DNA of 10,834 nt. Source: Planctomycetaceae bacterium. GTDB lineage: Bacteria; Planctomycetota; Planctomycetia; Planctomycetales; Planctomycetaceae. Where the stretch lies: assembly GCA_020426065.1 (NCBI GenBank), contig JAGQQT010000098.1, positions 1-10,834 on the forward strand, given 5' to 3'. Of this stretch, positions 6,843-10,834 are shown in pieces. Position 1 is the stretch's first letter, and each line of letters starts with the position of its first letter. Position numbers and translations under genes: made by a program. Below the pieces are notes generated by a model that was given only the letters and a program-made list of their open reading frames with translations, searched no databases and was not told the origin of the DNA.

Positions 6843-9500
6843 TCATGTTGCTGATGGAGTTTCAGTGCTTGTGACGGGTTCTGGTTTTGAGTTCCCCTGA
6901 AGCGATTTCTGGTAGAGTCGTTCGATTGATGGATCTCCCGGATGGATGCGGCTGCCTTTTTCCAGGTATTCGCGGGCCAGCTGATTCTGGCCAGCATGAA
7001 TCAGCAGTTCACAGAACTGCAGCCGCCATTCTTTGGAGAGGGGGCGGGTGTCGACAGCTTCCTGAAGATTGGAGATGGCCTCCTCGTGCTGGCCCAGAAT
7101 GGCATGACTCCGCCCCCGCAGATAGTGCAGATCTGGACTGTACAGATTGCGTTTTTCAGTTCCGGGTGACGTGTTTTTCAGCAGCCAGCGAGCGTATGCA
7201 ATCCTGTCTTCCGGCACGGTGATGATCTGCAGCAGCTGTTCCCTGGGGCCAGCCTTTTCAGGAATCAGCTCTTCGGCGATCATTTCCACTCCATAAAACT
7301 GGCGGGCAGAACTCCAGATCCGGTTCCAGTCGGGATTGGGCAGTTCAGTGAGATGGCGATAGATTTTCTGACTTTGCTGATGCTCTCCATAGTTGGCCAG
7401 TAGCATGGCATAAGTAAGTTGGGTATCGACATCAAAAGGTCTGAGCAGTGCAGCGATTGATGCGGCAGACAGCACCTCTTTCTGATCGGAATTCAGCATC
7501 CAGCGAACATACATGAGGCGGTCCCAGGCCAGTCCGGACATGGGTGCAGTAGCGATCTCGGCCAGCTCGGACGTTTCCTGCTCGACCAGAATCCGACGCA
7601 GGCCTTTCTCTTGAATCATCTGTCGTAGCTGAGATGTCAGTTCAGATTTTCCCAGAGTAGTGAGTGTCAGTCTGGCAAATCCTGTAAAAGACCACTCCTG
7701 CCTTGTGAAATCTGGTGTGGCAGGATTCAGCAGGGAAGCCATTTGTGTACGAAAGGCCCGTTCGGCAAGGATGGACTGGCTTTGTAAAACGAGCGGATGG
7801 GGAGTGTCAAAAGCTTCAATCCGCCGTTGCAGATCAGCTAAGAGCAAATCCTGTTGTGGATGAGGCATCAATCGTTCCAGTGAGCGTGCGTTCTGGGCAA
7901 TCGATTCCGCTTCGGATTCACGATACCAGTGCAAAGCTGCGAAGATCTGAACAATCAGCACACAACCAAGGCAGCCGATGGCGACTCTCCGATCACAATA
8001 TCCACTGTTATCGAGCGGAGACTTGCCATTGTTTGCGTCATCGGACGGTTCATCTGACGCTTCCAGAGAAGCATAAAAGTGATAGCGGGATGTCCCCAGG
8101 GCACACAGTGCAGAGGCTGTCATCATTGCTGCAGGGAGAACAATCCCAAAGTCGAACAGGGCGTGAACCAGCTGGCTGGCCAGGATAAAGATCAACAGAA
8201 TGCAGGCAGATTCACCGATGCCAAACAGCCGGGTTGAGCGGGTCAGTTTCTTGACGTACCAGAACAATCCACCAACTCCGGCTGCAAGAATGAGTCCTCC
8301 CAGCAAGCCCCCCTCCAGCAGAAATTCCACATACTGGTTGTCCGCCCGGGTGAACCACAGGTCCAGAGACTGGTAGGGACGGTTGGCCGTAGAATAGGTT
8401 CCCAATCCCGCTCCTGTCCACAAAAAGTCCCAGATGCCCGGAAAGGTATGGGCCCAATGATCGAGCCGACCCAGGCTGAGAGAGTCTTCACCGATTTCGA
8501 GAAATCGTGCGAGGCTCGCACCGAACCAGCCAGTCACCGAAACTACCAATGCCCAGGCAATCAGGCCCCCAATCGCAGTCATGAGACCTCGTCGTGATTT
8601 CACAACCAGGGGTACGATAATCAAAACGCTGGTCACAAGACTGACAACACCACTGCGGGACAATGATGCCAGAATCCCGGCCGCAATGATTCCCAGGCCT
8701 ACACCGACAATCAGTTGGGTCTCATCATCCCTTCCCTGCTTCCAGGAGTTTCCCGTCGGTTTTCTATTTCGGCTCCTCAAACGCAAAAGCAGAGCCAGCC
8801 CGGCAGCAAAACAGAGCAGCAGATAACAGGATGCATTATTCCGATTGATGAAAGACGCGAACGGTTGTCCGCCATATTCCAGGTCGACAATTCCAAATGG
8901 AACGTTATTCCAGCGGACTTTCTGGTAAACACCGAACAGGGACAGAATCATTCCGTTGATTGCCAGGGAATAGTACAGCGTTCGCACAAATGTAGTTCTG
9001 GATGAGAGCAGGCTCGTGATCACAAATACGGAGGCAGACAGCGAATAGAGGTAGATCGCGTTCCAGGTCTGGTTTGGTGCAACTGTGAGATGACTGGATG
9101 CGGCCGGCAGACTTTCCAGTTCACTCTCTGATGAGTACGGAATCTGCTGGGAAAGCAGGGCGTGGTTCAGATGACTGACAGACGGACTTGCAGTGGGAAT
9201 CTGTTGCAGCAATCCCAGCAGCATCAAGGCAACGATTGCCACCAGGACGGGAGAGATTTGCCCGAGTTTGCGATTGATCAGAGAGCCAGCCAGGCAGGCT
9301 ACTGAAGTGAGGCAGACAAGGAGGGACAATCCCCAGCGAGCCCAAGCGGGGCGTCCTCCCAGTAACCAGGGAGCAATGACGAGAGTTGCGATTAACAAAA
9401 CACCAGCAAAGCCATTCACCCAGTCGAGCGAATGGCTTCGGTAATGAAGAGGACGCTCACCAGCATGGGCTGATGATGCGGTATTTAACTGGTCATCCAC
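6843..9500 (-). CDS. O-antigen ligase/polymerase-family (Wzy_C) membrane protein with C-terminal TPR region
   Basis: Polytopic membrane protein of 885 residues, predicted to join or polymerise lipid-linked glycan on the periplasmic side. About twelve membrane segments fill residues 30-470, with another at 504-524. Family marks include FINRNNASCYLL (217-228), LSRSG (280-284), GRLDHWAHTFPGIWDF (344-359), GAGLGTY (363-369) and ADNQYVEFLLEGGLLG (386-401). The last fits the H[NSQ]X9GXXG motif of WaaL-type ligases except that D387 replaces His. Residues about 525-885 lie after the last membrane segment and are mostly helical; clear TPR-like units are at 787-820 (YLRGRSHAILGQHEEAISNL) and 824-855 (LLIHAGQNQLAREYLEKG). 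Typical ligases are 400-450 residues, so this is a fused architecture. The start is GTG 9500, with an in-frame TGA four codons upstream and a poor Shine-Dalgarno. The gene follows the secreted-protein gene by 63 bp. Ligase and polymerase (Wzy) cannot be separated by sequence alone. Confidence 0.88.
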   Translation of the reverse strand: MDDQLNTASSAHAGERPLHYRSHSLDWVNGFAGVLLIATLVIAPWLLGGRPAWARWGLSLLVCLTSVACLAGSLINRKLGQISPVLVAIVALMLLGLLQQIPTASPSVSHLNHALLSQQIPYSSESELESLPAASSHLTVAPNQTWNAIYLYSLSASVFVITSLLSSRTTFVRTLYYSLAINGMILSLFGVYQKVRWNNVPFGIVDLEYGGQPFASFINRNNASCYLLLCFAAGLALLLRLRSRNRKPTGNSWKQGRDDETQLIVGVGLGIIAAGILASLSRSGVVSLVTSVLIIVPLVVKSRRGLMTAIGGLIAWALVVSVTGWFGASLARFLEIGEDSLSLGRLDHWAHTFPGIWDFLWTGAGLGTYSTANRPYQSLDLWFTRADNQYVEFLLEGGLLGGLILAAGVGGLFWYVKKLTRSTRLFGIGESACILLIFILASQLVHALFDFGIVLPAAMMTASALCALGTSRYHFYASLEASDEPSDDANNGKSPLDNSGYCDRRVAIGCLGCVLIVQIFAALHWYRESEAESIAQNARSLERLMPHPQQDLLLADLQRRIEAFDTPHPLVLQSQSILAERAFRTQMASLLNPATPDFTRQEWSFTGFARLTLTTLGKSELTSQLRQMIQEKGLRRILVEQETSELAEIATAPMSGLAWDRLMYVRWMLNSDQKEVLSAASIAALLRPFDVDTQLTYAMLLANYGEHQQSQKIYRHLTELPNPDWNRIWSSARQFYGVEMIAEELIPEKAGPREQLLQIITVPEDRIAYARWLLKNTSPGTEKRNLYSPDLHYLRGRSHAILGQHEEAISNLQEAVDTRPLSKEWRLQFCELLIHAGQNQLAREYLEKGSRIHPGDPSIERLYQKSLQGNSKPEPVTSTETPSAT

Positions 9501-9563
9501 AGAGTTCAGTCAGCAATGTACGCACAATCCGAGATGAAACTCTCCATGCCAAACTGGTAGGGT

Positions 9564-10745
9564 TTACTCTGGACTGGCGACATTATTGTCGTTGCCTCCA
9601 GCCAGTGCGGCTCCCGCTGCACCAGCTGCTCCAGCTGCCAGGGCTGAAAGCAAACCGCCTCCTCCCGAGCCACCAACACCGCCACCGCCTCCTCCTGTTC
9701 CACCACTTCCTGTGCCACCACCAGGTCCACCGCCTGGGCCGCCAGCCATTCCCATTCCAGGGGCACCCGGACCACCTTGACCAACTCCAGTTTGTCCAGC
9801 CGCAGCACCTGAGTTCTCAGGTCCAACCACACCTGCTCCTGAGACGGCGTCAGCATCCAGGTTTGTAGCAGGTACTGATCCAATGACAAATTGCTGAATG
9901 GCAGAAACCGCTGTTGACCCTGCTTCCAGAAGTAGGGGCTTTTCTTCCAGCAGAATCGACATCATCATCAGTTTGCCGTATCCCGTGACAATCATGGAGT
10001 ATCGACCGGGATGCAGATTCTCAGCGACGATGATTCCTCGTTCATCTGCCTGAGCATAAGATGCGATCTTTCCATCTCGCAGGAAGTGAACTGAAAGCAA
10101 AGGAGCCGTACGGGCAATCCCTTTTTCAGGTGTGTAGGAAATCAACTGTGCCCGCACGCTGCCATTCCCGTCAACAAACAGAGAATTTGAGCGAATGGGA
10201 ATGTTGGTTGATGCATCAAACGTGATCAGATCACTGGGAGGCTCGGGTTCACTCTGACCCATTGCGCGAGCCACAATGGATTCTGCTGCAGGAAAATCGA
10301 CCAGTGGGACCAGAGCAAACTCAGCGCCCAGATCACCCTCAACTTCAGTCAGATCCGGATAGATGACATAGCCAGCGGTGGCAACACCTGCCAGAGACCG
10401 GACTGCGATCGCATAAACCCCTGCATCGGGACGAGGAATCTGAACGACTCCACCAGGTCCGATCGAAAAAGTATGAACGACTTGTCCGTCTCGGATCAGA
10501 ACCGCATAACCTTCGGCTCCTGCCAGTTGTTCAAATGGCAGATCGGCATCCCCAACCACGATTTTGACAGGAATGTTTTTAGAGGGACCCGGGCTTGGGG
10601 CAACCGTTGCTGCGTCAGCAGCTGCGGGAACTTCCAGGATATCATCTGCCTGTGCCAGCCCGGTTAATCCGAAACTGAACACAATCGCAATCAGGCCAAA
10701 AGTCAGAATGTGACTGCGAAAACCAGAGGTCATATTGAATCGCAT
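9564..10745 (-). CDS. Secreted protein with beta-rich domains and glycine-rich/Ala-Gly hydrophobic tail, function unknown
   Basis: Exported protein of 393 residues. The signal peptide is clear: basic N-terminus, hydrophobic core at about 13-30, and AQA|DD cleavage near 33/34. A Pro/Ala linker (40-56) precedes two segments that look like beta-sandwich, carboxypeptidase-regulatory-like modules: about 58-148 (ending in DAGVYAIAVRSLAG then GYVIYP) and about 175-270 (with DERGIIVAENLHPGRYSMIV). The D/N-x-G-x-Y pattern is typical of such modules. Residues 314-364 are mostly Gly, and 365-384 form LLSALAAGAAGAAGAALAGG before a short polar end. I do not recognise the family with certainty. AAGGA lies 9 nt before ATG 10745, the best ribosome-binding site in the window. 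It may be the first gene of the block, which suggests a matrix, surface or polysaccharide-anchoring role, but that is inference. Not a full collagen: Gly-X-Y triplets are irregular. Confidence 0.85.
   Translation of the reverse strand: MRFNMTSGFRSHILTFGLIAIVFSFGLTGLAQADDILEVPAAADAATVAPSPGPSKNIPVKIVVGDADLPFEQLAGAEGYAVLIRDGQVVHTFSIGPGGVVQIPRPDAGVYAIAVRSLAGVATAGYVIYPDLTEVEGDLGAEFALVPLVDFPAAESIVARAMGQSEPEPPSDLITFDASTNIPIRSNSLFVDGNGSVRAQLISYTPEKGIARTAPLLSVHFLRDGKIASYAQADERGIIVAENLHPGRYSMIVTGYGKLMMMSILLEEKPLLLEAGSTAVSAIQQFVIGSVPATNLDADAVSGAGVVGPENSGAAAGQTGVGQGGPGAPGMGMAGGPGGGPGGGTGSGGTGGGGGGVGGSGGGGLLSALAAGAAGAAGAALAGGNDNNVASPE
9594..9806 (-). repeat. Low-complexity coding tract: Gly-rich then Ala/Gly hydrophobic tail
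   Basis: Codons 314-364 (9654-9806) are mainly GGN, seen on the plus strand as repeated CCACC/CCGCC words. Codons 365-384 (9594-9653) give an Ala/Gly/Leu segment with Gly spaced like a glycine zipper. The tract is more GC-rich than its surroundings and made of short imperfect repeats, so its length could vary by slippage or recombination between strains. Confidence 0.6.
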
Positions 10746-10751
10746 GAAACG

Positions 10752-10760
10752 GATTCCTTG
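10752..10760 (-). promoter_or_regulatory. Ribosome-binding site of the secreted-protein gene
   Basis: On the minus strand AAGGA lies 9 nt before ATG 10745, within good Shine-Dalgarno spacing. This supports the first of the two early Met codons (residues 1 and 5) as the start. Confidence 0.6.
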
Positions 10761-10795
10761 TACATAAGCTTAGAGGGACTTTGCTAACTTACCCA

Positions 10796-10816
10796 GATTG
10801 AAAATCGGTTTCAATC
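10796..10816. promoter_or_regulatory. Perfect 8-bp inverted repeat, possible operator
   Basis: GATTGAAA-ATCGG-TTTCAATC is a perfect 8-bp inverted repeat with a 5-bp spacer. It starts 51 bp upstream of the first gene's start codon, where an operator or leader hairpin would be expected. No T-run follows on the minus strand. It could bind a dimeric regulator or act as the tail of an upstream terminator. Seen directly; function is inferred. Confidence 0.4.
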
Positions 10817-10834
10817 ATGTTGAGAGGCAAAATC

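Noticed and set aside
6672..6900. Possible small plus-strand genes in the gap before the WecA-like gene
   Set aside because: Two overlapping frames of 60 codons in different phases, both running into the ligase 3' end; neither has a motif or start signal.
6731..6997. Minus-strand frame of 88 codons overlapping the ligase 3' end
   Set aside because: Most of it is an out-of-frame reading of the TPR region; nothing marks it as a gene.
7715..8188. Plus-strand frame of 157 codons opposite the ligase gene
   Set aside because: Antisense to conserved membrane-protein sequence with no recognisable domain.
9386..9868. Plus-strand frames with Pro- and His/Gln-rich translations opposite the secreted-protein gene
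   Set aside because: The composition is the antisense image of the Gly-rich tract; the minus-strand frame has a signal peptide and a ribosome-binding site.
10796..10816. CRISPR-repeat-like ending (ATTGAAA / TTTCAAT)
   Set aside because: Only one copy is present, with no spacer-repeat pattern and no cas gene.

Overview
This window holds one long block of seven genes, all on the minus strand, so transcription runs from about 10.8 kb down to 1. Together they form a surface-polysaccharide (capsule, exopolysaccharide or O-antigen type) locus. The last gene is cut by the left window edge. No RNA gene, insertion sequence, phage gene or CRISPR array was found.

The likely source is a planctomycete, perhaps Gimesia/Planctomyces-like. 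This rests on moderate GC by eye (about 50%), weak Shine-Dalgarno sequences, loosely packed genes, a WecA-type transferase with a long soluble tail, an O-antigen ligase fused to a TPR region, and a NusG paralogue with an MPIL-type leader ahead of its NGN domain. The assignment comes from memory of family traits, not from a search.

Layout in transcription order: (1) 10745-9564, a secreted protein with beta-rich domains, a glycine-rich tail and an Ala/Gly hydrophobic C-terminus; (2) 9500-6843, an O-antigen ligase/polymerase-family membrane protein with a C-terminal TPR region; (3) 6548-4977, a WecA/MraY-family polyprenyl-phosphate sugar-1-phosphate transferase with a C-terminal extension of about 180 residues; (4) 4691-4119, a specialised NusG paralogue (RfaH/UpxY/LoaP type); (5) 4039-3056, GDP-L-fucose synthase; (6) 2973-1882, GDP-mannose 4,6-dehydratase; (7) 1697-1, a Wzz/Wzc-type chain-length regulator leading into a BY-kinase domain, cut just before the expected Walker A motif.

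How they fit: genes 6 and 5 convert GDP-mannose to GDP-L-fucose. Gene 3 would load the first sugar phosphate onto the lipid carrier. Gene 2 would polymerise or ligate the glycan, and gene 7 would control chain length and export. Gene 4 probably helps RNA polymerase read through the long transcript. Gene 1 is an exported partner of unknown role. Glycosyltransferases, a flippase and an outer-membrane export channel are not in the window.

Gaps of 294, 285 and 184 bp precede genes 3, 4 and 7. They carry no convincing gene and are the most likely places for extra promoters or leader RNA structures. An 8-bp perfect inverted repeat lies upstream of gene 1, and an imperfect hairpin plus a short tandem repeat lie upstream of gene 3.
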